DNA of 25,888 bases from Microbacteriaceae bacterium (GTDB lineage: Bacteria > Actinomycetota > Actinomycetes > Actinomycetales > Microbacteriaceae), in the NCBI GenBank assembly GCA_003454135.1, contig DMKW01000273.1:1-25888 (forward strand), in the 5' to 3' direction. Made by a program: the position numbers and the translations under genes. The notes below the pieces were generated by a model. The model saw only the letters and a list, made by a program, of their open reading frames with translations. It ran no database searches and was not told where the DNA came from. Within the stretch, counting starts at the first letter, position 1. Every line of letters starts with the position of its first letter. Shown here in pieces: positions 14,257 through 21,839 of the stretch.

Positions 14257-14331
14257 GGGGGGCACGGATTCGCCACCGAAGCCGCGCGAGCGGCCCTGGC
14301 ATTCGCCTTCGAGCACCCACGGATCGCCTCC
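14257..14331 (+). pseudogene. GNAT acetyltransferase fragment
   Basis: Frame starting at 14260 reads GHGFATEAARAALAFAFEHP and then RIASGS, the acetyl-CoA-binding motif A of RimJ/RimL-type GNAT proteins (G-x-G-Y/F-A-T-E-A). The preceding residues of the same motif (RGYWG, near 14246-14260) are found one frame away, so there is also a frameshift. No start, no remaining fold and no stop-bounded gene. A clear relic, separate from the intact GNAT gene at 14787. Confidence 0.55.
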
Positions 14332-14411
14332 GGCTCACGCTTGCGGCCCCACCTTCGTGATGCAATCTCGCGTCCGGCCAACTAGTCCGAGCGCCGGTTC
14401 GCGCGCATCCC

Positions 14412-14417
14412 TATACT
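14412..14417 (+). promoter_or_regulatory. -10 box for the DUF4190-like gene
   Basis: TATACT lies 22 bp before the ATG at 14440, leaving room for a short leader with the ribosome site AGGGGG (about 14429-14433). No good -35 is seen upstream (GGTTCG-like only), as is common in actinobacteria. Confidence 0.5.
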
Positions 14418-14439
14418 GGCGGCAACCAGGGGGTTAACG

Positions 14440-14778
14440 ATGACGATGAACGGCAACGAGTACTCCGGTCCCTCCACGAGGCTTCCGGCAGGCCAGACTC
14501 ATCCCGGAACAGTGGCGCCCGATCACCGCGACGCCGCGGGAGTAGCCTCGCCCGCCGCCAACACCAGGGTGACCGCCATCACCGGCATCGTCCTCGGGCT
14601 CATTCCGCTGCTGTCCCCCATCGGGCTGGTCCTGAGCCTCGTCGCGCTCCGCGGCTATCGCAAGGTCCAAGCGAGGCCGACGCTCGCCGTTGTCGGCATT
14701 ATCGTCAACTCCATGGTCCTGGTCGGCTCCGTGGTCTTCTTCTTCCTCCTGCCGGGCAACCTCCCGGCAGGAGGCTAG
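14440..14778 (+). CDS. DUF4190-like small membrane protein
   Basis: 112 residues from ATG 14440 (CAGGGGG upstream; ATG 14446 is an alternative). A polar N-terminus of about 40 residues is followed by two membrane helices: 45-66 (AITGIVLGLIPLLSPIGLVLSL) and 82-106 (LAVVGIIVNSMVLVGSVVFFFLLP), joined by VALRGYRKVQARPTLA. This helix-basic loop-helix layout is that of DUF4190 proteins, whose function is unknown. Nine bases... of spacer separate its stop from the GNAT start at 14787, so the two are probably one transcript. A GC hairpin lies inside its last codons. Confidence 0.75.
   Translation: MTMNGNEYSGPSTRLPAGQTHPGTVAPDHRDAAGVASPAANTRVTAITGIVLGLIPLLSPIGLVLSLVALRGYRKVQARPTLAVVGIIVNSMVLVGSVVFFFLLPGNLPAGG
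14748..14771 (+). terminator. GC-rich hairpin inside the end of the DUF4190-like gene
   Basis: CCTGCCGGG (14748-14756) pairs exactly with CCCGGCAGG (14763-14771), 6-nt loop, ending 15 bp before the GNAT ATG. No T-run follows. It may attenuate readthrough into, or hide the initiation region of, the GNAT gene. Confidence 0.4.
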
Positions 14779-14786
14779 AGCCGTTC

Positions 14787-15263
14787 ATGGGAACGCTCGT
14801 CACCGAAGCGACGCTCGAGGACGCGGCGGCAATCGCGCACGTCAACGTCGCATCCTGGCGGCACGCCTATGCCCACCTGCTCTCGGCCGCCTTTCTCGCG
14901 AACCTTTCTGAGGAAAGTGTGGCCGACAATTACCGTCGCGGTCTCGAGCGTGGTCGCACCATCTGGGTCGCCAGGGCCGAGGGCCAGATCGTCGGCTTCG
15001 CGATTGCAGTCGCGTCCCGCGAAGAGGGTTCGCCGCGCGATCTGGAACTGGGCCTGATCTACGTCCTGCCGACGCACTTCGGAAGCGACGCAGGCCAGGC
15101 TCTTCTCGACGCTGCCATCGGTGCCGCCCCATGCATGCTCTGGGTCGCGTCCGACAACCCGCGGGCGCAATCCTTCTACCGCCGCAATGGTTTCAGTCTC
15201 GACGGCGCCACGAAGGTCGAAGAGCGCTGGGAGAACATGCACGTCTCCCGAATGGTCCGCTGA
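14787..15263 (+). CDS. GNAT family N-acetyltransferase
   Basis: 158 residues from ATG 14787. The fold is complete: opening TEATLEDAAAIAHVNVASWRHAYAHLL (typical of the PhnO/YhbS-like group that starts with A-x-x-x-D-A-x-x-I-A-x-V-H), VARAEGQIVGFAIAVAS in the middle, ELGLIYVLPTHFGSDAGQALLDAAIG as motif A (with a divergent G-x-G loop), and LWVASDNPRAQSFYRRNGFSLDGATKVEE as motif B. Uses acetyl-CoA to acetylate an unknown amine. The gene lies 8 bp after the DUF4190-like stop; AGGAGG at 14769-14774 is about 12 bp upstream. Confidence 0.9.
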   Translation: MGTLVTEATLEDAAAIAHVNVASWRHAYAHLLSAAFLANLSEESVADNYRRGLERGRTIWVARAEGQIVGFAIAVASREEGSPRDLELGLIYVLPTHFGSDAGQALLDAAIGAAPCMLWVASDNPRAQSFYRRNGFSLDGATKVEERWENMHVSRMVR

Positions 15264-15679
15264 AACCTGACCACGCAGCTTGATCGGCTATCCCAGGTCG
15301 TTCGCGGCCTGTGCCACGGGATTCACACCTCGGGATCTCCGGTCGCTGTCCTTTCTGGGATCAGCGCGGCCAGGTCGGACACCAGGTCTCGGGTGCGTTC
15401 GGCACGCCGTTGCTCGTAGTCGGGTTCGCGGCGGTCGACCTGCGAAGTCAATCGTGCCGTGAGTGCGGCGCCAACCTCCTGGCCGGCTTATGCATCTTCC
15501 GCCGCCGACGGAGTTGGCGAAGGTCACCGCCGCAGCACTCTTCATCGGTCCCACCGCCGATCCCATGCCCTCGGCGAATCACATCCCATACGCCCATCAT
15601 TCCCGAGTCCGCCGGTCTCCGCCTGAAACCACCGGCCCCGTACACTCGTACGATCCCCTAATCCGTCAAGGAGTCCGCC
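15264..15679. other. Gene-poor stretch between GNAT and DUF1294 genes
   Basis: These 416 bp contain no intact gene. A possible relic on the minus strand covers 15323-15487 (separate entry). The last 40 bp carry TACGAT (about 15649-15654) as a -10 candidate and AAGGAG (15668-15673) for the DUF1294 gene. Nothing else is supported. Confidence 0.4.
15323..15487 (-). pseudogene. Possible C-terminal relic, unknown family
   Basis: Between TAA (15490-15488) and TGA (15325-15323) the minus strand reads AGQEVGAALTARLTSQVDRR, then EPDYEQRRAERTRDLVSDLA and ALIPERTATGDPEV. The charged helical pattern and natural ending look like real protein, unlike the other frames. No normal start apart from one TTG. 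Probably the tail of a lost gene; family not recognised. Confidence 0.3.
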
Positions 15680-15988
15680 ATGCCCGCAAGCCAGATCCCC
15701 TTCCCGGTCTGGGTTGCCGCGCTGTACCTGATCACCAGTGTCGTGTGTTTCATCGTCTACGCGGTCGACAAATCCGCGGCCGTCGCCGGGCGTTGGCGTG
15801 TTCCGGAACGAACGCTGATCCTGCTGGGCCTCGCCGGCGGCTGGCCGGGCGCAATCCTCGCCCAGCAGACGCTGCGCCACAAGACGAAGAAGGCGAGTTT
15901 TCGCCGGGCCTTCTGGGGAAGCGTGGTCCTCAACGTTGTCGTTGTGGCCACGCTGAGTTCGCCCCTGTTTCACCACTCTGCCGCTTGA
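15680..15988 (+). CDS. DUF1294 family membrane protein
   Basis: 102 residues from ATG 15680 with AAGGAG 7 bp upstream. The DUF1294 core is intact: CFIVYAVDKSAAVAGRWRVPE, RTLILLGLAGGWPGAILAQQ and LRHKTKKASFRRAFWGSV. The GGWPGA and RHKT-K blocks are the family signature. Three membrane helices. Function unknown; often fused to a cold-shock domain in other bacteria, here standalone. Confidence 0.9.
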   Translation: MPASQIPFPVWVAALYLITSVVCFIVYAVDKSAAVAGRWRVPERTLILLGLAGGWPGAILAQQTLRHKTKKASFRRAFWGSVVLNVVVVATLSSPLFHHSAA

Positions 15989-16175
15989 CGTACCTGACCG
16001 CGAAGTCGGCGGCTATCGCCACCGTGCCCCCGAGGATTCCCGCGGCGAGCACGAAGACGAGCGCTTCCGGGTCAAATCGGGAGCCCGCGATGGGTCCGAC
16101 GAAGGCGCCGCGCTCGTGGTGGGGCAGAGCGTACCGCCGTCCCGCAGAACCGGCTCCAGTCTTCCGGGCAAGCAA
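15930..16175 (-). other. Doubtful small membrane-protein frame
   Basis: A minus-strand frame contains FDPEALVFVLAAGILGGTVA and IAADFAVRYVKRQSGETGA, a credible membrane helix with a basic flank. However its 5' end falls in the rpsO terminator, no ribosome site is present, and the 3' end overlaps DUF1294 antisense by 59 bp. It could be a relic or a short gene starting internally. Low confidence. Confidence 0.25.
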
Positions 16176-16208
16176 AACGGGCCGCCACCCATGAGGTGAC
16201 GGCCCGTT
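16174..16208 (-). terminator. Rho-independent terminator of rpsO
   Basis: On the minus strand AACGGGCCGTCACC (16208-16195) pairs with GGTGGCGGCCCGTT (16189-16176) with a 5-nt loop and one G-T wobble, then TTTT. It lies 16 bp after the rpsO stop. Classic intrinsic terminator. Confidence 0.88.
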
Positions 16209-16223
16209 CCTAAGAAGTTCGCG

Positions 16224-16493
16224 TTATCGACGAAGTCCGAGGCGCTCGATCAGCGTGCGGTAGCGGCTGATGTCGACATCCGACAGGTAACCGAGCAGAC
16301 GGCGGCGCTGACCAACCAGCAGGAGCAGGCCACGACGCGAGTGGTGGTCGTGCTTGTGCTCTTTGAGGTGCTCCGTGAGGTCCTTGATGCGCTGCGTGAG
16401 CATCGCGATCTGGACCTCAGGGGAACCGGTGTCACCTGGGTGGGTAGCGTACTCTTCGATGATCGCCTTCTTGATGTTGGCTTCAAGTGCCAT
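16224..16493 (-). CDS. rpsO: 30S ribosomal protein S15
   Basis: 89 residues, the standard length. MALEANIKKAIIEEYATHPG, DTGSPEVQIAMLTQRIKDLT, EHLKEHKHDHHSRRGLLLLV and GQRRRLLGYLSDVDISRYRT are all canonical. It binds 16S rRNA (helices 20-22) early in 30S assembly. Start ATG 16493 with AAAGGGG upstream. The ~100-nt leader (to the promoter near 16583) is long enough for S15 autoregulation, though no specific structure was proven here. In many genomes pnp follows; here the gene is monocistronic with its own terminator, or pnp is elsewhere. Confidence 0.98.
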   Translation of the reverse strand: MALEANIKKAIIEEYATHPGDTGSPEVQIAMLTQRIKDLTEHLKEHKHDHHSRRGLLLLVGQRRRLLGYLSDVDISRYRTLIERLGLRR

Positions 16494-16582
16494 AGATGGG
16501 ATCCCCTTTCACTCACTGCGCGGTGCCCGGGGCAGAATGCCTGGGCTCTCTTTGTCCGCGGCCGTTAGACGGCAACCTCAAG

Positions 16583-16588
16583 AGTTTA
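16583..16588 (-). promoter_or_regulatory. -10 candidate for rpsO
   Basis: The complement reads TAAACT, a good TANNNT box, about 90 bp before the rpsO ATG in an AT-richer patch. No convincing -35 at 17 bp. Divergent from the DUF805 gene. Confidence 0.4.
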
Positions 16589-16673
16589 GCAGAGTCTGAG
16601 TAGGTCGGCCCCGTCCGAACGCACCTCCCAGCCCGTACTGATTAACTGGACACTCACTAAGAAAAGGAGTCAG

Positions 16674-17090
16674 ATGACTTTCCGACAAGCGATGCGCTCG
16701 GTTTTCTCGAAGTATGCGGTGTTCACCGGTCGGGCGTCGCGAAGCGAATTCTGGTGGTTCGCGCTTCTCCAGGCGATCGTCACACTCGGCGTTGCGATCA
16801 TTGCGTCGGCCATCACGGGCGACGGCTCGAACCGGGTTGCCGGCGCAGTGCTGCAGCTCGTCGCCTGTCTCGCGCTGCTGCTCCCCGGCCTCGCCGTGCT
16901 GGTGCGCCGGTTGCACGACGCGAATTATTCGGGACGGTTCGCCCTCCTCCTGCTCATCCCCTTCGTCGGCGGAGTTTTCGTCCTCATCTTCGCTCTGCTC
17001 CCCAGCGCTCCCGTCGGCGGCACCTCCGATCTGCCGGTTGCCCTCCTGGAGACCGAGGCAGGTTCAGCGCCCTTCATTTCCACCCCGTAG
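16674..17090 (+). CDS. DUF805 family membrane protein
   Basis: 138 residues from ATG 16674, AAGGAG 5 bp upstream. The DUF805 marks are present: KYAVFTGRASRSEFWWFALL at the start and LPGLAVLVRRLHDANYSGRF before the last helices (RRLHD motif). Four membrane helices. In this family the last part usually ends with a W-rich helix and a short acidic tail, as here (LPVALLETEAGSAP). Role unknown; YhaH-type inner-membrane protein. Divergent from rpsO. Confidence 0.92.
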   Translation: MTFRQAMRSVFSKYAVFTGRASRSEFWWFALLQAIVTLGVAIIASAITGDGSNRVAGAVLQLVACLALLLPGLAVLVRRLHDANYSGRFALLLLIPFVGGVFVLIFALLPSAPVGGTSDLPVALLETEAGSAPFISTP

Positions 17091-17432
17091 GGATTTCCAC
17101 CCGGTAGGCGCTACTTCTCCCCCGCGGCAGCCTTCCGCTGCCGGGAAGTGAACGCGCCGTCGACTCCTGAACGGGACTTCTTCAGGTACGTTCAAGCCGA
17201 CGCTCAGCCCCGCGACGCCAGCGGGCGCGGCCTCGTACGTCATCGACTTGTCGGGGTGGAAGCCGAGCCGGCCGCCGGCGAGCACGGCGTCCTGGTTGGC
17301 GCCGAGGAAGACGAAGTCCCAGCCGAACGCGCTGGTCTGTTCCTGCACGACATGACGCACGGCATCCGCTGTCCACTCGTGGCTCGAGTTCTCTTCGCCG
17401 TCGGTCGCGACGACCACCTGCACCCGGCCGGC
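17064..17432 (-). pseudogene. C-terminal remnant of a VWA-domain protein
   Basis: The minus strand reads VQVVVATDGEENSSHEWTAD, AVRHVVQEQTSAFGWDFVFL and GANQDAVLAGGRLGFHPDKS. These are the last strands of a von Willebrand factor A domain of the actinobacterial type with the TDGEENSS motif. The MIDAS (D-x-S-x-S) half and the start are absent: the frame merges into the pullulanase 3' end near 17430. Past MTYEAA the tail also departs from the family. Deletion relic without function. Confidence 0.6.
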
Positions 17433-17439
17433 CGTGGCC

Positions 17440-20400
17440 CTACCGGGAGTGCTCCGCCGGGTCGACGAGCACGGCGACCGTGCGAGCCGGGATCGTGACC
17501 GTGCCCGTGCGGGCATCCCAGCTGACGTGCTTCACGACCGGGTCTGATCCCTTGGCCTGGATGCTCGACAGCATGTAGTTGCGCCCGGCCAGTGTGCCGA
17601 TGGTCTGGGTCACCGGTGTGGTTCCGGCGTTGAAGACCGTGAGCACACCGTCGAGCCTCGGGTCGACGTCGCGACCGGCGCGGTCGTCGATGCTCATCAC
17701 GATGACGCCGGGCGTTGCGTCCTTGCCGCCGGCCGGGAAGGACACCTTCTTCTCGATCAGGTCGGCGGAACCCAGCCGGAACAGCTTGCTCGACTGCTTG
17801 AGCCGCAGCAGCTGCAGGGCCGCGTCGTTCGAGTCGGCGATGTCGGCGGGTGAGGGCTTGAGCGCGGCGTTCTCGAGCAGCGGCTTCATGATCGGCCACT
17901 TGCCTTCGTTCGCCGCGGCGGGCGGCAGTCCAACGCCGAAGTTGTTGTCCTGGCCGCTCCAGTCGATCCGGTTGAACCAGTCGCCCGAGTTGTAGCTGTC
18001 GCGGTCGAGTGACTTCGAGCGCAGCAGTTCGGTGCCGGCGTGCCAGAACGACGGCGTCTGCGAGAGCGTGACGGTCGCGAGCGACAGCGTGTTCATCCGC
18101 ACCCGGTCGGCCATCGATGTGGTGACCGGCAGCTTGAACGCGAGCAAGTCGAACAGGGTCTCGTTGTCGTGGGCGTCGACGTAGTTGACCACCTCGTCCG
18201 GCTGGTCGGCGTACCCGGCCGGCGCGCCGCGGTAGTCGATCGCGTCGCCCCGTGTGGCTGTGCCGTCGGCCGTCACGAAGGTGAAGTCGCGCAGGTTTCC
18301 GGCCAGGCCGAGCTTGACGAGGTCGGTCTGGCGGCCGAGGTCGGCGAGTGCCTCGCTCGTCGAGCCGTTGATCGGATCACCGTTGGGATCCGTTCCGAGG
18401 CCCGTCCCGAAGCCCTGCTGGAACGTCGATGCGCCATCGACCGGGCTTCCGCCGTGCACGGCGTCACGCAAGCGGTCGCTGAAGGTGCCGATGCCGGTCC
18501 CGCCGAGCTGACCCTGGATCGCCTGGCGGAACAGGGCGTTGTCGGCCACCTCGCCGAAGTTCCAGCCCTCTCCGTAGAGGTACATCGCCGAGCCGTCGAC
18601 GCCGTCTTTCTCCGGGGTGAGGGCATCGAGGGAGGCCCGCACTGCGAGCATGGTCTGCGCCGAGTGGTGGCCCATGAGGTCGAACCGGAAACCGTCAACG
18701 TGGTACTGCCTGGCGAGGAGCGTGACCGAGTCCACCATCAGCTTCTCCGCGAGCTTGTGCTCGGTCGCCACGTTCTGGCAGCAGGTGGAGGTTTCCACCG
18801 CGCCGCGGGCATTCAGACGGTGGTAGTAGCCGGGCACGACCCTGTCGAGCACGGATGTCTCGGCCTGGCCGCTCGCGGAGGTGTGGTTGAAGACCTGGTC
18901 GAGTACGACCTGGAGGCCGTCAGCGTGCAGCGCTCCGACCATGCTGCGGAACTCCTTGACGCGAGCCCCGCCGTCGGGATTCACCGCGTACGATCCCTCC
19001 GGCACCAGGAAGTGGAAGGGGTCGTAGCCCCAGTTGAACCCGTCGGTGTCGGCGACCTGGCCGATGCAGGCCTGCTGCTCGGTGGATGCCGCGGCGAAGG
19101 AGGCCAGGTCGCAGTCGGGCTGCTTTTGGGCGGCGCGGTTCTCCTCGATTGTCGCGATGTCGAAGGTCGGCAGCAGGTGCACCGTGTTGAGGCCGGCCTT
19201 GGCGAGGGCCCGGAGGTGCCGGGTGCCGTCGCTGTCGACCGTGAAGGCGTCGTAGGTGCCGCGCAGCTTCGCCGGAACGGTCTTGTCTGAGATCGAGAAG
19301 TCGCGCACGTGAAGTTCGTAGACGGCGCGGTCGACGGCAGACTTGATCACCGGAGTCGGGGTCTTTTCCCACTGCTGGGGGCGGAAGCGCCGGTCGGCGA
19401 GGTCAACGACGACCGAACGCGTGGAGTTGACCGTGAGAGCAACCGAATACGGGTCGGTGACGCGGTTGTGCTCGACCTTGCCGGTCGAGGGAACGTAGAC
19501 GCCGACGTCGTAGAGGTAGCTCTTGTCTTTCCACGACGCGGCGCCCCGAACGGTCCAGGAACCGTCGGCCTGGCGCACGGCGGGGATGCGGGTGGGCTCG
19601 GTGCCGGTCCACACGAGGAGGTCGACCTCCTTCGCGGTGGGCGCCCAGAGGGCGAAATCGGGGCGGCCATGGTTCCAGCTCAGCCCGAGGGAGCGGTCGG
19701 CGGCATCCTTCGCGTACAGGTCGTCGAGAACCCCCGGAATCTGCACCCCGGTGAACGCAGTGAGGGCGCCGGTCGACGTCGTGAACTGAGCGAGCTGCAG
19801 CTGGCCGGTCAGTGCCTGTTCGACCGCGTGGCGGTCCTGGCCGACGGGGTGCAGGGCCAGGTAGCCCGACAGCGCAGGGAAGGTGGCGCGCTGTCCGGCG
19901 GTGAGTCCGGCAGGGTCGAGGGCAAGGTCGACGTGGTCGCCGCCCGTGACGGCGCCGTCGCTGACGGCGAGGCCGCCCGTCGGCGCCGTGTAGAGCGCCC
20001 ACGAGGCATCCGTCACCGCTTGCCCTGCCGGCAGGAGGTCGGTGGGCCAGGCCAGCGTGTTTTCGCTCACCCAGTGCGCCCGCTGCTGCCCGGTGCCGGG
20101 AAGCGGCGGGTCGGTGGCCTCAATCGTGAGGATGTGCGTGGCCAGGACATAACTGAACGTGACCTGTTTGCCGGTGCTCGCGCTGAAGGCGAGGTTCTGG
20201 CCGTTCAGCACGCCGTCCTTGCCGTAGTTCTCGTCCCAGCCGAGGTTGTGGGCGACCTTGAGTTCGTAGGAACCGCTCGCGATCGCGCTGGTCGAGAAGG
20301 TGAAGGTGCCGTCGCCGTCGAGGTCTTCCAGCCAGGCGGCCATGCAATCGGGCGCCCAGGCGCCGGAGCAGCCCAGCTGGTCCTGGAACGAGCCGGGCAG

Positions 20401-20817
20401 GGTGAGCACGGGGCCGTTGGCCGAGCTTGTGAGGTAGTGCGTGCTCGGGTCGAAGTAGAAACTGACCGGGCCGCCCGTTGTGGTGAAGGCCAGGTTGGCG
20501 CCGCCGGCCGCGCCGCCGGCGCCGTAGTTCACGTCCCAGGTGCCGTCGAGGGCGACTTTGTAGGAGTAGCTGCCGGCCGGCACGTCGAAGGTTGCGGAGT
20601 ACACGCCGTCGGCGCGTTTGTGCAGCTGCGCGGCGACGCAACCGGGATCCCAGTCCCCTGGGCAGCCGATCTCGCTCTGGAGATCGCCGACGACCGCGAC
20701 AACCGGATCGGCCGCGACGGCGGCTCCCACCGACCCCAGGACGAGACCGGAAGCCAACAGGGCCGCGACGGCGAGCGTCGAAAACAGGCGGGACGAACGG
20801 GGGCTGATTGTCATCAT
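17440..20817 (-). CDS. Secreted pullulanase-type alpha-1,6-glucosidase with tandem X25 modules
   Basis: 1125 residues from ATG 20817 (CAGGAG upstream; ATG 20814 is also possible). Residues 1-36 are a signal peptide (FSTLAVAALLASGLVLGSVG, cut near AVA-AD). Two tandem X25/SusE-like starch-binding modules follow, about 37-135 and 140-235, each with (E/Q)xGCxGxWxPxCxA and W(D)xNYG landmarks. Then come pullulanase N-terminal domains, a CBM48 (about 385-480) and the GH13 barrel: FNWGYDP at 594-600 (the pullulanase YNWGYDP motif), VVLDQVFNHT, nucleophile D713 in GFRFDLMGHH, acid/base E750 in YGEGWNF, D884 in VDAHDNET. It debranches pullulan, amylopectin or glycogen outside the cell. Complete and single-gene, under a LacI-type operator. 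Confidence 0.95.
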   Translation of the reverse strand: MMTISPRSSRLFSTLAVAALLASGLVLGSVGAAVAADPVVAVVGDLQSEIGCPGDWDPGCVAAQLHKRADGVYSATFDVPAGSYSYKVALDGTWDVNYGAGGAAGGANLAFTTTGGPVSFYFDPSTHYLTSSANGPVLTLPGSFQDQLGCSGAWAPDCMAAWLEDLDGDGTFTFSTSAIASGSYELKVAHNLGWDENYGKDGVLNGQNLAFSASTGKQVTFSYVLATHILTIEATDPPLPGTGQQRAHWVSENTLAWPTDLLPAGQAVTDASWALYTAPTGGLAVSDGAVTGGDHVDLALDPAGLTAGQRATFPALSGYLALHPVGQDRHAVEQALTGQLQLAQFTTSTGALTAFTGVQIPGVLDDLYAKDAADRSLGLSWNHGRPDFALWAPTAKEVDLLVWTGTEPTRIPAVRQADGSWTVRGAASWKDKSYLYDVGVYVPSTGKVEHNRVTDPYSVALTVNSTRSVVVDLADRRFRPQQWEKTPTPVIKSAVDRAVYELHVRDFSISDKTVPAKLRGTYDAFTVDSDGTRHLRALAKAGLNTVHLLPTFDIATIEENRAAQKQPDCDLASFAAASTEQQACIGQVADTDGFNWGYDPFHFLVPEGSYAVNPDGGARVKEFRSMVGALHADGLQVVLDQVFNHTSASGQAETSVLDRVVPGYYHRLNARGAVETSTCCQNVATEHKLAEKLMVDSVTLLARQYHVDGFRFDLMGHHSAQTMLAVRASLDALTPEKDGVDGSAMYLYGEGWNFGEVADNALFRQAIQGQLGGTGIGTFSDRLRDAVHGGSPVDGASTFQQGFGTGLGTDPNGDPINGSTSEALADLGRQTDLVKLGLAGNLRDFTFVTADGTATRGDAIDYRGAPAGYADQPDEVVNYVDAHDNETLFDLLAFKLPVTTSMADRVRMNTLSLATVTLSQTPSFWHAGTELLRSKSLDRDSYNSGDWFNRIDWSGQDNNFGVGLPPAAANEGKWPIMKPLLENAALKPSPADIADSNDAALQLLRLKQSSKLFRLGSADLIEKKVSFPAGGKDATPGVIVMSIDDRAGRDVDPRLDGVLTVFNAGTTPVTQTIGTLAGRNYMLSSIQAKGSDPVVKHVSWDARTGTVTIPARTVAVLVDPAEHSR

Positions 20818-20861
20818 TGACTCCTGGCTGATCCGTCGTGCGAAGAGACACAACGAGGGCG

Positions 20862-20899
20862 ACGCTACCGTGGCTGAGCCGATACTGCAAGCGCTTACA
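20862..20899 (-). promoter_or_regulatory. Pullulanase promoter with LacI-type operator over the -35
   Basis: On the minus strand TTGCAG (20890-20885) and TAGCGT (20867-20862) are 17 bp apart, a good sigma-A promoter 45 bp before the start. The -35 lies inside TGCAAGCGCTTACA (20886-20899, + strand), a 12-of-14 palindrome with central CG, the form bound by LacI-family regulators (MalR/CcpA-like). Binding would block the promoter, so induction by maltodextrins is expected. Confidence 0.7.
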
Positions 20900-20975
20900 T
20901 GTTCGGGAGCTGAGTTTCACCTCCGCGTCGGAGGGTCATTTGCCGCACTCCCCCTTTTCCTGCTAGGCCTAGGAC

Positions 20976-21839
20976 ATGAACAGAATTACGGCGCGACGAC
21001 GGGTCATCCGTCTGACGGTGGGCGATCGCCCCAGCACCCGCGAGGACCTGCTGGCGGTCGAAGAGCCGCTCGAGATTCGCGTGGGCGGCCGCCCCCTCGC
21101 GGTCACCATGCGCACGCCCGGCCACGATGTCGACCTCGCCGCCGGTTTCCTCGTCTCCGAGGGCGTCATCACGCGCGGTGAGGAGTTCCGCACCGCTCGA
21201 TATTGCGCCGGCGCCACGGAGGAGGGCCTGAACACCTACAACGTGCTGGATGTCACCCTCGCGCCCGGCGTTGCCCCGCCCGACCCCAGTTTGGAACGGT
21301 CGTTCTACACGACCAGCTCTTGCGGACTCTGCGGCAAGGCGAGCATCGACGCGGTACGCACCCAGTCGGCCTACTCCGTCGCCGACGATCCGCTGCAGGT
21401 CGACGCCGAACTCCTCACGACCTTTCCGGACACATTGCGCGCCGGCCAGGCGGTGTTCGAGAAGACCGGCGGACTTCACGCGGCCGCACTGTTCGACGGC
21501 GCGACCGGACGGATGCTCGTGCTCCGCGAGGACGTCGGCCGCCACAACGCGGTGGACAAGGTCATCGGCTGGGCACTCACCGAGGACCGCCTGCCGCTCA
21601 CGGGCACGGTCCTGATGGTGTCGGGGCGGGCCAGTTTCGAGCTGACCCAGAAGGCGATGATGGCCGGCATCCCGGTGCTCGCCGCCGTCTCAGCTCCGTC
21701 GTCGCTGGCCGCTGAGCTCGCGACCGAGGCAGGGATGACCCTCGTGGGATTCCTTCGCGGTGGTTCCATGGTGATCTATTCGGGCGGCGAACGCGTCGTC
21801 GAAACTCAACTCGCACTGAGCGACGGGAATGCAGCGTGA
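20976..21839 (+). CDS. fdhD: Formate dehydrogenase accessory sulfurtransferase FdhD
   Basis: 287 residues from ATG 20976. The active loop SSCGLCGKAS gives the conserved C116-x-x-C119 pair that carries sulfur from IscS/NifS to the Mo-bisMGD cofactor. Other family blocks are present: TPGHDVDLAAGFLVSEGVI, GGLHAAALFDGATGRMLVLR, EDVGRHNAVDKVIGWAL and VSGRASFELTQKAMMAGIPV. Cytoplasmic. Its TGA overlaps the GTG of the molybdoenzyme gene (GTGA, 21836-21839), giving tight co-translation with its client. Divergent from the pullulanase gene with about 158 bp between starts. Confidence 0.97.
   Translation: MNRITARRRVIRLTVGDRPSTREDLLAVEEPLEIRVGGRPLAVTMRTPGHDVDLAAGFLVSEGVITRGEEFRTARYCAGATEEGLNTYNVLDVTLAPGVAPPDPSLERSFYTTSSCGLCGKASIDAVRTQSAYSVADDPLQVDAELLTTFPDTLRAGQAVFEKTGGLHAAALFDGATGRMLVLREDVGRHNAVDKVIGWALTEDRLPLTGTVLMVSGRASFELTQKAMMAGIPVLAAVSAPSSLAAELATEAGMTLVGFLRGGSMVIYSGGERVVETQLALSDGNAA

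Noticed and set aside
14026..14316. 96-codon minus-strand frame
   Set aside because: No ribosome site, Pro/Ser/Arg-rich, and it crosses the dyads and the GNAT relic.
15448..15645. Minus-strand 65-codon frame
   Set aside because: Gly/Arg-rich with no ribosome site; a different frame in the same place reads more like a protein tail.
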